From Branchinecta lynchi (lineage: Eukaryota; Arthropoda; Branchiopoda; Anostraca; Branchinectidae): a stretch of 64,000 bases of DNA. The notes beneath the pieces are model-generated. The model made no database searches, was not told where the DNA came from, and worked only from the letters and a program-made list of their open reading frames with translations. Location: positions 7,106,212 through 7,170,211 of the forward strand of contig JAKZAP010000021.1 of assembly GCA_023053575.1 (NCBI GenBank), given 5' to 3'. Shown here piece after piece: positions 45,493 to 56,900 of the stretch (its first letter is position 1; each line of letters opens with the position of its first letter). A program made the position numbers and the translations under genes.

Positions 45493-48400
45493 TTGTGTTG
45501 CGAGAGCAACACTTTGGTTTTGTCCTCGTTTTTTTTTTTTTTTTTTTTTTTTTTTTCCTATGACTCCGATTTCATTTTATTCCTGGTAACTGAGAAGGGT
45601 CTAACCTGTGCGGTTTTTACGGAAAGTGTGGACCTTAGGCCGGATTGATGAATATGACATTACATTTTGGAAAGCTCCGTAGAACTCTTGCCTGGGGCCA
45701 ATAAGGATGGTTTTTGCTTGTCCGCGAGCCAGAGCCTACGGTTTGCGAAGTGAAGTGGAGTTGTATAGCCTATGTCAGAGAGGACTATCTGAAGTTGTGT
45801 AGCGAACCTTTCGTTTCATCAAAAGATGTTTCTGCTTTCGAGTGGAAAGCTCCGTTCTAGCACGCAAGCAGGCAGGCACCAGTTTCAAATTGAAGATGGA
45901 CTAAAATCTATAAGTGTTAAATATATGCGGCAGTTACCCGGCCCCACAGCCAACATATCCTCTTTGAGTGATAAATGGAAAAATCTACTGAGACAAAAAA
46001 GTGGCTTTTTCCCACGGGTCCGAAAGTGCTGCCATCTATTGTTTCTGTCTATGTCTGCGACGATTTCAGCTGAGTTTATAATTTTTTTTTTTTGCACTTT
46101 GGTTTGTGGTAGAGTAACGGTATCAGATGTGCCTCTTAAACTTTAAAAGTTCTCTCATTGCTAAAGAAACTAGAGCTTATCCTTTGCTCCTTTCTAAGTC
46201 GTGACGTTAGAAAGTTGGCCTACGGCAAAAAAGTCAACTTTTGAACTAAGACAGGTAGAATTTTTTTTTCGACGGCAATCGATAGGCATTGATGAGCTGA
46301 TCAAAGTATATGTCATCCATGTTTAGGTACAAAAATTCCTTCATGAGATACACCCGTTTGAAAATTTCAAAGGGGTTGACAACTTCATAGTAAGGTACAT
46401 TGAAACCAAAAATAGGCGATACCAGTTATGATTCATATAAGGGACTTTTAAGCAACAGTCGACTGTTAGCCCATAATCATCTTCGGTAATGAGGGGTTTG
46501 CAGCTTTTGCTAGTTGGTATACCTGTTATTTGTTTCCGGTGTATTCGATGGTAAGAACAATTTGGTTCCCAATGGTAAGATATGCAAGGGACTTGTAAGT
46601 AATAATCGGCTGTTATGCTACAATCATCTTCTGTGATGATGGGCTTGCAGCTTTTGCTAGCTGGTGTACCCATTATTTGTTTCCGGTTAACTTAATGTAT
46701 ATCACGGGAGAGGGACTTGTCAGTAGGAATTGGTTCACGAGGGGCTAGGAATTTTTGCAAATGGGTGCACATTGTATTCGATTTATATAAATCTGACGGT
46801 AAGAAATTTTGTATCGATGGTCTATCGCTGTAACCTAGGATTTACGTAGGTTTACGCAGAATGTAAAACAAGGTAGTTTCGTAATAATTAATAGTGTCAT
46901 CTATAGTATTTTAATTACGGATAGCTTTCTAATGCCAACTAGATTATGTAAGATATTGTTCCAAGTTTTCATCCGTCACGATGTCTACGATTGAAAAGAA
47001 TAAAGTACAACTGACTGCAAAGTAAATTTAGTCCCTTCTTCCTATATTATTTTGTTGTTGTTTTTACAACGCTGAAGAATACCTTTTGATCATATGATTA
47101 ATTTTTTTAGAACATCCCGTTTAAAAACCTTATGCTATAATCATCTTCAGCGATGAGGGGCTTGCAACTTTTGATAGCTGGTATATCCATTATTTGTTTC
47201 CGGTGAATTTGATGTCAATCACGGGAGACGGACTTGTAAGTAAGAATCGGTTCACGAGGGGCTAGAAATTTTTGAAAATTGGTGCACATTGTATTCGATT
47301 TCTGTAAATATGATGGTAAGAAATTTTGTATCAATGGTCTATCGCTATAACCTAGGATTAACTGTTTACGCAACGGGTACAAACGATACGGTAATGTAAA
47401 ACAATAAGGTAATTTTGTAATAATTAATAGTGTCATCTATGGTATTTTAATCCTGAAAAGTTACGGATAGCTTTATAATATCAACTAGATTATATAAGAT
47501 ATTGTTCCAAGTTTTCATCCGTCACGACATCTACGATTGAAAAGGATAAAGTTCAATTTCTACGGCAATCGATAGCCGCTGATGAGCTGATCAAAGTATA
47601 TGACATCCATTTTTTTGTAAAAAAAATTCCTTTATGAGATACACCAGTTTGAAAGGGTTGACAACTTCAGTAGTAAGGTACACACTGAAATCAAAAATAG
47701 GCGATACCAGTTGTGAGACATTTAGGGGACTTGTACGCGACAGGCGACTGTTAGCTCATAATCATCTTCGGCAATGAGGGGTTTGCAGCTCTCGCTAGTT
47801 GGCGTACCTGTCATTTGATGAACAATTTGGTTCCCAAATGTAAAACATGCAAGGGACTTGTAAGTAATAATCGGCTGTTATGCTACACAAATCTTCAGCG
47901 ATGAGGGGTTTGCAACTTTTGCTAGTCGGTGTACCCATTATTTTTATCCGGTGAACTTGATGTCTATCACGGGAAAGGGACTTGTCAGTAGAATCGGTGC
48001 ACGAGGGGTTAGAAATTTGTGCAAATTGTTGCACATTGTATTCGATTTATATAAATCTGACGGTAAGAAAGTTTGTATCGTTGGTCTATCGCTGTAACCT
48101 AGGATTTACTGTTAACGCAACGGGTACAAACGATACTGTAATGTAAAACAAGGTAGTTTTGTAATAATTAATAGTGTCATCTATGGTATTTTAATCCTAA
48201 AAAGTTACGGATAGCTTTATAATACCAACTAGATTATATAGGATATTATTCCAAGTTTTCATCCGTCACGATGTCTACGGTTGAAAAGGATAAAGTTCAA
48301 CTGACTGCAAAGTCAATTTAGTCCCTTTTTCCGATATGCTTTTGTTGTGGTTAGGGCATCGATAGCCCTTGAAGAGCTGATCAAAATATATGCCATCCAT

Positions 48401-49281
48401 TTTTTTGAACAAAAATCCTTCATGAGATAAACCAGTTTGAAAGTTTCAAGGGGTTGACAACTTCAGGAGTAAGGTACACACTGAAACCAAAAATAGGCGA
48501 TACCAGTTGTGAGACATGTAAGGGACTTGTAAGCAACAGTCGACTGTAAGCAACAGTCGACTGTTAGCTCATAATCATCTTCGGCAACGAGGAGTTTGCA
48601 GCTTTTGCTAGTTGGTATACCTGTTATTTGTCTCAGGTGTATTCGATGGTAAGAACAATTTTGTTCCCAATTGTAAGACATGCATGGGACTTGTAAGTAA
48701 TAATCGGCTTTTATGCTATAATCATCTTCAGCGACGAGGGGTTTGCAACTTTTGATAGCTGGTGTATCCATTATTTGTTTCCGGTGAATGTGATGTCAAT
48801 CACGGGAGACGGACTTGTAAGTAAGATCGGTTCACGAGAGGCTAGAAATTTTTGAAAATTGGTGCACATTGTATTCGATTTCTGTAAATATGACAGTAAG
48901 AAAGTTTGTATCGATGGTCTATCGCTATAAAACCTAGGATTAACTGTTTACGCAACGGGTACAAACGATACGGTAATGTAAAACAATAAGGTAGTTTTGT
49001 AATAATTATAGTGTCATCTATGGTATTTTAATCCTGAAACGTTACGGATAGCCTTCTTCCGATATTGTTTTGTTGTTGGTTTTACAACGCTAAAGAACAG
49101 CTTTTGATTATGTGATTATTCTTTTTAGAACATACCGTTTTAAAAGCTTCGATAAGTTCACAATTTCAGCATTTAACCGACAGCGAAGAAACAAAACCAA
49201 AGTGTTGCTCTCGCAACACTTTAGCCGGCGAAGCCGGACAAAGGTTGCCGCAACACTTAACGTTGCCCGGGCAACGTAGGT
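45493..49281 (+). mobile_element. Element E copy 2: 3.8-kb Helentron-like element nested in a C element
   Basis: The 5' end carries the hairpin GTGTTGCgagaGCAACAC plus TTTGGTTTTGT (45494-45523). An inverted copy of the same 30 bp, one mismatch, lies subterminally at 49191-49220. After it come about 60 bp including a perfect palindrome CGTTGCCCGGGCAACG (49261-49276), and the end GGTCTAG followed by T. The flanks (45295-45492 and 49282-49540) join to give a continuous C element matching 12420-12880. Inside are three imperfect long units starting at 46281, 47570 and 48358 (gatgagctgatcaaagtata) with shorter subrepeats. No Rep/helicase frame was seen. Confidence 0.8.
46281..49060 (+). repeat. Tandem long units inside element E copy 2
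   Basis: Unit starts (gatgagctgatcaaa(g/a)tatatg) fall at 46281, 47570 and 48358, spacings 1289 and 788 bp; a partial unit begins near 47130. Each contains subrepeats of the form ataatcatcttcggcaatga, gcttttgctagttggt and a tail ccgtcacgatgtctac. The same unit appears at position 1 of the window. Confidence 0.75.
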
Positions 49282-49540
49282 CTAGTTTCAACTTGATACC
49301 TGTTCATTCCTGTCATGGGTAGCGAACTTTACTCCTGGCCAATCTGGGCCAGGCCCAGTTGCTCATGAACAGGGTGGGTAGGGGAGGTGCAACTTTAAAA
49401 GCAATTTCTAGCCCTAGGATCTACGTGCACAATGAATTTCATCATCCTATGTGAAGTTCTGATCAAGTTATGAACATTATTCATTGGGCAATCCGGGTCC
49501 ATTTGCCCCTGAAAAGGGTTTGGGTGGGGGGTGGGAGTCG
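49282..49540 (-). mobile_element. Element C, right part of the copy split by E copy 2
   Basis: It starts ctagtttcaacttgatacct and is the reverse complement of about 12420-12685 of C copy 1, including tgcacctccc and gggcccagattgcc-like motifs. Together with 45295-45492 it rebuilds an uninterrupted C element. Confidence 0.78.
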
Positions 49541-49617
49541 GTGGCGCATGTAACGCCGAAAACATTTTGGCACGCCGCCGATGGGGTCGACACCGAATAT
49601 CTTTACGTGATATGAAT

Positions 49618-51201
49618 CTATGGCAATTGCCCTCCGGCCAAGTGCCATATAGCGATCGCAGTTTCTGTCCGTCCGTCGGTCTGTCTGTCGGAGCAGTCCG
49701 GGATTTGCTAGCTCGGCGTATCCGGGACAAATGATTAAGTTGGAAATAGTCATTTCCTCGATCCGAGCATCTTTGGGGGAGTGGAGGGAGGGGGAATCTG
49801 GAATTTTGAGGTATTTATAAGTTTTGAACGGGTGATCGGATAGCAATGAAATTTGATATTTGGATAGATCTCTTGCCACAGATTACCCAATTAAAATCCG
49901 GACCGGATCCGGTGACTTTGGGAGGAGCTGGAGGGGGGAACCGTAAATCTTGGGAAACGCTTAGAGTGGAGGGATTGGGATGAAACTTGGTGGGAAGAAA
50001 AAGATACATCGTTGATATAACCGGACCAGATTCGGGGACTGTGGGGGGAGCAGAATTCGGTCTCCCGCGAGTTTGGTACTAGGATGATGAAATTTGGTAG
50101 GCATATCAGGGACCCGAACTCACTGCCTTGAGAATAGTCATTTCCCGGATCTGACCATCGTAGGGGGAGTGGAGGGATGGGGAATCCGGAAATTAGTAAC
50201 ATGCATAACTTTGGAACGGGTAATCGGACGTGCGTGAAACTTGATAAGTGTCAAGGACAAGTGTCGCAAATGTTCCTTTTTCAGATCCGGACCGGATACG
50301 ATAACTGGGGGGGATGGAAGTTTGGTTGAAGAACAAGCTTAAACCCTAGATACATTACTGACAAAACAGGACTGTATCATGTCACAGTGGGGGGAGTTGG
50401 AGGGTGTTTACCGGAATTCTGGTGATCTCGAGTTAGGGTACTTCAAGATGTGCTAGGACTATGAAACTTTGCAGGCATTTTAGGAAGTCTACCATAACGA
50501 CTAAAATAGTCTCTTCCCCGATCCGATGATCGTGGGGGGAGTAGAGGGTGGGGAATCCGGAATCTAATGACATTCACAAACTTTGGAGCGGGTGATCGGA
50601 CGTGCATGAAAACTTGATAAAGTATTAAGAACAGCTGTCTCGATGTTCAGTTTAAAGTCTGGACCAGATCTGATCACTGAGGGGGGAGAGCTGGAGGGGG
50701 CACCGGAAATCTCGTGAATCACCTAAAGCCGAGGGATCAGAGTTGGATTTGGTTGGAAGGACAAGCGTAAGCCCAAGATACATTACTGACAAAACGGGAC
50801 CGGATCGTTTCACGGTAGGGGAAGTTGGAGGGTGTTTCCCGGAATTCCGGTGATCTTGAGCTAGGGCGCATCCAGATGTGCTAGGACCATGAAACTTGGC
50901 CGGCCTATTTGGGTGTTGTCTAACATATTGACTCGAAAATGGTCCTTCCCCGATCCGACCAGCGTGGGGGGAGTAGAAGCATAGGGAATCCGGAATCTGG
51001 TGGCATTCATAACTTAGGAACGGGTGATCGGACGCGCATGATACTTGACAAGTGTCAAACAAGAATGTCTCAAATGTTCAGTTTCAAGTCCGGAGTTGGT
51101 CGTATCACTGGGGGTGGGGAGGAGCTGTAGTGAGACAAACTGACAAACACGCTAACTGTTCTGAGTGTTCTGACAAGTGCCATATGAGCTTTCAGCTCTT
51201 G
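49618..51201 (+). mobile_element. Element B copy 4, both ends present, shorter array
   Basis: The 5' end is tatggcaattgccctccggc then caagtgccatatagcg, and the 3' end is acaagtgccatatgagc, hairpin GAGCTttcAGCTC and CTCTTG at 51201. The three-base hairpin loop differs from copy 2 (ttc instead of cgt). About four modules lie between. Confidence 0.8.
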
Positions 51202-51359
51202 TCTTTCCATGGAGCTTTATCCTCCCGAAGCTCCAGATTGTTGTTCTGTTTTTGTCACCAGCGTGCACTAACAGAACGAGTCTTCGCTTGTGGCGGCACT
51301 GCAGGAATGACAATTTCTACCAAAAATTGTACGTTGGCTTCAAACCGTGTAAACAAAGA

Positions 51360-51700
51360 GCCAAATAGCAGTCGTGCTGCCTGTCGGTTGGTCCATCTGT
51401 CCAACTTTAGTTAGTTCAGATACTTCCTGACAAGCTAGGGCGGTAACACTTGTTATTCTTTCTGGGCGGGGGCGTAATTCACTGAACGCTGGCAAACGTC
51501 TGAAATTCCCTAGAAATTACCTCGATTGCTGGAGGATTCCAAATTCCCTGGAACTACTAGTTTCGGCATTTCCGTATAAGCTATAGGTCTGCGAAGGACT
51601 ATAAAGGACCCGACCGATACTCAATTAAACCTTCTTTTCCGGATCCGACCATCCGTGTGTGGGTGGGGGGAATCCGGGGACCTTGTGAAACGCGTGCATC
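51360..51700 (+). mobile_element. Degenerate element B fragments
   Basis: Diverged B pieces: ctgtcggttggtccatctgt at 51380, gcatttccgtataagcta at 51570, ggatccgaccatccgtg at 51640. They are interrupted by about 100 bp of unrelated sequence (51450-51540). Confidence 0.45.
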
Positions 51701-52641
51701 GCAGAAAATTGCCAACTCCTAGACAGCCCGGATTTGGACCTAGGACCTTCTTCAGAGCTTTTTTGTCAAGGAAAAGTCACTTGAGTAGTAGTCCATCTAC
51801 ATACTATTTGGTGGTATCCGATCCAGATCTCAAATGACACATAAGGACAGTGGCGTCGCAAGGGGGGGGGGATGCAGCTCCCCCCAACTTTTTTTAGATT
51901 CGGAAAAATTTTGGGCCTGATGCCCAAAATTTTACTAAAGTTGTTCGGTATTTTTTCTGTAGCAGAACTATTCGGTATATTTACGGGCATTCGGTAGTTA
52001 TACAGAATCCCAAATAGGGGATTCCCTATTGCTTACAAATCTATTCGGTATAACGATCGGGTTTGGTATAAGTACCAGTATTCAGGCTTATCACGAATTC
52101 GGTGTGAGAATTTACTGAAATTATTTGGTAATTTCTCGATGCTAGAATTTCGATTTTTCGAAAATGAAGTTGATCATCTGCTGGAATCTAAGCCCTCACA
52201 GTTTTTCCAAAAAGTTAAAACTTTAACCAGTAAAACTCCTCAACAAGTGAATTTTGTGAGTAATGAAACCCCAGAGAAAACAGCTGATACTTTAATGCCC
52301 ACTTGGCTTCTATAGTCCAAGCTTATTCGCTCTTGCCTCCTGAAAATTTACCCTCGGATGTTCAAAGTGAAAGGAGTGCGGGAGAAATCCCTATGATTAC
52401 TCAATCTGAAGTGCAAATGAGACTGTCCAAGCTAAAAAATTCATCAACAGCACCCTTTGATATTTCTGTACCGCTGATTAAAGCTTTCGCGAAAGAACTA
52501 GCGTTCCCTTTAAGAGAAATATTTAATAAAATAAATAATACAGGACAGTTTCCGAAAATGTGGAAAACCGGTTTTATCACACCAATTTCAAAAAGAAGAA
52601 GGTGCGAATGATTTTTCAGGGGTTAGACCTATCACTATTAC

Positions 52642-54280
52642 CAAGAATAAATAAGGGAAGAATTGAAAAGACTTGAATCATGCGACGCGTCTTTCCGCCC
52701 GATTCTCAAGTATCGCGGGTGGAGCCTACTCGGCGCCTGTCCCGACCACAGAGTAATTATTGGCGCTGGTTCTTCTGATCGCCGTTCTCCCTGTCAAGAA
52801 AGTGCGCCGAATTCAAATTATACAGAAAAAGGCCGACATTTTGCCGTATGCTCTACAATTAAATCGCAGCTACCACTAGTTTAAAAGACGAGATAAGGGG
52901 CTAAAGTACAGTGAGATGATAGAAGTGATATTCAATCAGGCAGAAAAGGACCGATTTGGACTGAATACTACAAGCTTAAAGAAGGAAGGACAAGTTTCCA
53001 AATGTTTTTACTCTAGGCTTAGAAAGTCAAGGTAGAATATCCGTCTCTGGAGAAGTGGGAAGTAACATTTACTTCTTCTTTTTTTCACACAAAAATATTC
53101 ATGTAATTTCCATGGCTGGCAGGTTCATCGTGATGAAAGAAAAGAGTTTTAATAGGATAGATAATGAAACATTTAGCCAACTACCCGAGATAATGATATA
53201 CATTTGGACCAACAATAATAAGTTGTATCCCAAATTTAGACGTTTTGAATGAAATCTTATAGTTGTCAATTTCCATAATCAGTCATTAATTTAAAATTAG
53301 GAAATACTTCAACCCAACTGTTTTACCAACTGTTAACTATCCGAGAAATGGTATGAACTAAATTTTGTGTACAGTGTACAACTTAAAACAAAACATAACA
53401 ACTCTTTGGGTATAGTTAGTCAGCTATGCACAAAATTCGAGTTTGATCAATGATTTGATCGAGTTTGATGCAAAAACATGATAATGTAAAAAAAACGATG
53501 ATGAAAAAGCGTTTGTTGTTAGCATAGGCAACGACAAATTTAGCCAGATGTAAACTGCAACTATCCGAGATAATGATACACATTTTTGACCAAGAATAAT
53601 AAGTCCTTTCCACAAATTGAGACGTCTTAAAAGATATTTTACCATCAGCAATCGTTAATTTGGAATTAGGAAATAGTTTACAGCCTACTGTGTTTTGCAA
53701 CTACACGAGAAAGTGATATGAACTAAATTTTGTGCAGACAGTACAACTTAAAAACAAAACATAATAACTCCTTGAGTACATTTCGACAACTAAATACCTT
53801 AAATTGTCCAAGTTTAATACCTGTTCTAGATGCGATTCTTTACAGTCCTGAGAAGACCAAAATAAAATTACAATGATCACACCGATCCTATTGAATCTGA
53901 ACTAAATGCATGCCTGTTAGGTCTTCGCTTCAGCGTTCAAGTTGCTTAATTGCTCCCCTGAGTCATCAAACGCCGCATTCCCTAGGGCTTCACCGTCTTT
54001 GTGAAGGGTCGTGATACCATAAGCTTCATATTGCAAATCTGACCCGAGATTGAAAAGTCGTTTCCATTTGTATTATCTTCAGAATCAGCACTGTTTGAAT
54101 TTCCCGCCTTTTCTGACTGCTTCATCACTTTTCCTTGGAGGTAACACTTAATACTGCAAGAGGCAACACGCGAAGCTCCACCCAGGGTCCACCCCCGGTA
54201 AATAATATCGGGCCAAAAGATATTCCGGATGCTGACATCAAGGTTATGTGAGTTCTCAATTCTCCCGTTATTTATTCTTG
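52642..54280. mobile_element. 1.64-kb TIR DNA transposon of unassigned superfamily inside the LINE
   Basis: Terminal inverted repeats CAAGAATAAATAA (start 52642, and reverse complement ending 54280) are flanked by a 7-bp duplication CTATTAC (52635-52641 and 54281-54287). Removing one duplication and the element restores the LINE order from the VRPITIT motif to SRMYESF. Inside are a roughly 378-bp direct duplication (near 53183 and 53561; shared ccgagataatgata) and a 52-codon frame on the - strand. No transposase was recognised. A 7-bp duplication does not fit hAT (8), piggyBac (TTAA) or Harbinger (3). Confidence 0.85.
53917..54072 (-). CDS. Short open frame (51 aa) inside the TIR transposon, function unknown
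   Basis: On the - strand codons run from TAC at 54072 to TAA at 53917-53919. The peptide contains YEAYGITTLHKDGEALGNA and ends SNLNAEAKT. Its composition is soluble and protein-like, unlike its AT-rich surroundings. There is no ATG at the start, and it may be a captured exon: the preceding bases end ctgaag. I do not recognise it. Confidence 0.3.
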   Translation of the reverse strand, partial: YKWKRLFNLGSDLQYEAYGITTLHKDGEALGNAAFDDSGEQLSNLNAEAKT

Positions 54281-54287
54281 CTATTAC

Positions 54288-55059
54288 TTCTGTTTTCAGT
54301 AGGATGTATGAAAGCTTTTTTGCTTCTTGGTTAAAAGAGAAACTTTTGAAAATAATTGATAAAAAGCAATTCGGGAATATTCCCGAATCGTCGACTGTCC
54401 ATTACCTCGTAAGTTCAATTAATTTCATACTAAAAATTCTTGAGGACCCCGGTAAATGGATTAACCTAATAGCTATTGATTTCAAAAAGGCGTTTGCTGT
54501 TGATCATTCGATTCTAGTCCAGAAAATGCGTGATAGTAACATTCCCGAATATCTTATCAAAATTATCAGAAGCTTTTTAACTGATAGAGAACAAGCAGTA
54601 AAATACCAAAATTCCTTTTCCTCTAAGTTGCCAGTTTCTCGCGGGGTCCCTCAGGGTACAGTGCTAGGTCCATTATGTTTCCTCCTAATATTAACGATAT
54701 AGCTGTCGCACTAGAGGAAAGATGGAAATACGTCGATGACCTTTCTCTGGTTGAAGTGGTATCTAAGTTGGATAAGAGCTCTGCTTTAAATTCCGGACGT
54801 AAAATATCTTCGGAGGCTAATGAAGTTAATATGATTGTAAACAAGGAAAAGTCAGCAATCCTTCCTATTTCTTTTTTAAAATCAACGCCCCAATTTGAAT
54901 CTCTGATTCCCAAAGAACTCCTTTGCAACTCAATGACTCTCCAAGGAGTGGTCATCTTTTCTGATTTCTCTTGGTATGAAAACAAAAACCAATTTTAAAG
55001 ACAACAAATGCAAGTATTTCAATGCTTAAAACATTGACAAAATTTGGAGTGCCGAAAGA
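54288..55059 (+). pseudogene. LINE reverse transcriptase palm segment
   Basis: Two overlapping frames (54288-54702 and 54675-54998) carry RT motifs in order: MYESFFASWLKEKLL, IDFKKAFAVDHS, SRGVPQGTVLGPL and WKYVDDLSLVE. The YVDD box supplies two of the catalytic aspartates. A one- or two-base indel after LGPLCFLL breaks the frame. The segment ends at TKFGVPKE, where an A element is inserted. Confidence 0.85.
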
Positions 55060-55060
55060 A

Positions 55061-56493
55061 CAAGACCAAAGGTTTCGATGGGATCCCAAAAATTCAATAT
55101 CTGAGCCAGGCAACAGGGTCTTGTCTTAGCCAGATCCAGTCTTCGCCAGACTCCTTGAACATTTTTACAATTAAAATTCAGAAACAGATTAAGGCAAAAT
55201 AGCCAATCACCTGACAAAACCAAGTTCAGATTTGGATTCAGCATGTGTGTTTACCCATCTGTTTTGACGAAAACTTCCTGCCACTTCTGCTAATTTCCCG
55301 GTTCCGGCCGAACTCCAGAACTACTTGTCCGGCGAAAAAAGAAAGCTCAAACACGAAATCAGGGTATCTTCTTTCCCAAGTAATGAACATCTAATCAACT
55401 TCAAATAGAAATTTAGCTTATAACAAATTTTCCGATTCCAGCCGGATTCCGGTCGAACTATATGTCCGGGTAAAATATGATTGTCATACAGGGACTCAGC
55501 ATCTCTTCTTACCCCTAAATCGCTTATCTAATCAACTAGAAATAAAACTTTGACTTCCAACAGTTTTCCGGTTTTGGCCGGATTCCGGACGAACTACATG
55601 TCCGGGTAGAAACTTGTTTTCACATAAGTGTTCAGCATGTCTTCTTGCCCTAAATCGAACATCTAATCAACTCCAAATAAAACTTTTAATTTTGACAAAC
55701 TTTCCGGTTTGGGCCGGATTCCGGTCGAAATACTTGTCCGTCGAGAAAATAGTTTTCACCATCGTCTTCAGCATGTCTTCCTACCACTAAATCGAACATT
55801 TAATCAACTTCAAATAAAACTTTTACTTTCAACAAACTTTCCGGTTTGGGCCGGATTCCGGGCGAAATACTTGTCCGTCGAGAAAATAGTTTTCACCATC
55901 GTCTTCAGCATGTCTTCCTACCCCTAAATCGAACATCTAATCAATTTCAAATAAAACTTTTACTTGCAACAAACTTTCCGGTTTGAGCCGGATTCCGGGC
56001 GAAATACTTGTCCGTCGAGAAAATAATTTTCACCATCGTCTTCAGCATGTCTTCCTACCCCTAAATCGAACATCTAATCAACTTCAAATAAAACTTTTAC
56101 TTTCAACAAACTTTCCGGTTTTGGCCGGATTCGGGGCGAACTACTTGTCCGATGACAAAATGGTTTTCACCATCGTGTTCAGCATGTCTTCTTACCCCAT
56201 AATCGACTATCACATTAGCTGTTTCAAAACATTTTGTTTGTCCCTTAATTTGAATCCCCTCCCCCACCCCTAAATGTAGATCTACAAAGCCCATCTACGA
56301 ACTTGACTGGTCCGACGACCCAACGAACCCTCACACCAAGTTTCGTCAAAATACCTCATTCCCTTCGAGAGTTATCGTGCTTACAGACGGACGGACAGAC
56401 GGACGGACGGACGGTCGGACAGACGGACGGTCGGACGGACAACTTTTGCGATGTCATAGGTATCCCTCCACTTACGTTTTGGGATCCCAAAAA
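55061..56493 (-). mobile_element. Element A copy 13, near full length, inserted in the LINE
   Basis: On the - strand it starts with the TTTTTGGGATCCCAAAA palindrome (56493 inward), has a long (GTCC)n-like microsatellite (acgg/acag units at about 56387-56441), the leader ending gatgaaacttggtg, and tandem core units with 137-bp spacing (atcgaac at 55791, 55928 and 56065). It then has the conserved 3' block and ends ...GGTCTTG at 55061. The LINE frame reads GVPKE on one side and LKLICC on the other with nothing missing, so this is a clean insertion without a visible duplication. It is the best reference copy of A here. Confidence 0.85.
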
Positions 56494-56900
56494 CTCAAAC
56501 TTATCTGTTGCATGTTCATTCGGTCAATAACACAATATGCCTGTCCAGTTTGGCACTTCGGACTTACAAAAGAAGAAGAAGATCAGATCGAGAGAGTTCA
56601 GAAGAGATGTCTTCAGATAATGTATGGTGGACCCAAGCTTCCATATTCTTACTACCTGAAAGAATTTAATCTTGAAACTTTGGCTAAAAGAAGGTAAGAC
56701 CTTTCCCTAAGTTTTGGTCAAAAGCTTCTAAAACATCCTCTCCACAGCCGTCTATTGCCTCCTCCATATGCTCCCGAACAAAGACGCCTCCCGAGAGAAG
56801 CGGCGGTGAAGGTTCCAAAGTTTTCACCTGTTTTTGCTAAAAACAGACCGCTATAAAAAGAGCTTTGTCCCTAGTTTTGTGGCCCTTTTTAACTCAAGTT
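56494..56900 (+). pseudogene. LINE reverse transcriptase C-terminal segment
   Basis: After the A element the reading resumes with LKLICC, ITQYACPVWHFGL, RVQKRCLQIMYG and LETLAKRR, followed (past a stop) by a degenerate LSFGQKLLKHPL-like tail. This is the usual C-terminus of CR1/L2-type ORF2. Non-functional. Confidence 0.8.

Noticed and set aside
45826..46146. 106-codon frame in element E as a transposase or Rep gene
   Set aside because: No Rep, helicase or DDE motifs. It ends in a T-rich tract, and the other E copy does not reach this region to test conservation.
45493..49285. Canonical Helitron (TC...CTAG|T)
   Set aside because: The 3' end fits, but the 5' end does not begin with TC, and the 30-bp inverted end is subterminal on one side only, which fits the Helentron type better. 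Kept as Helentron-like.
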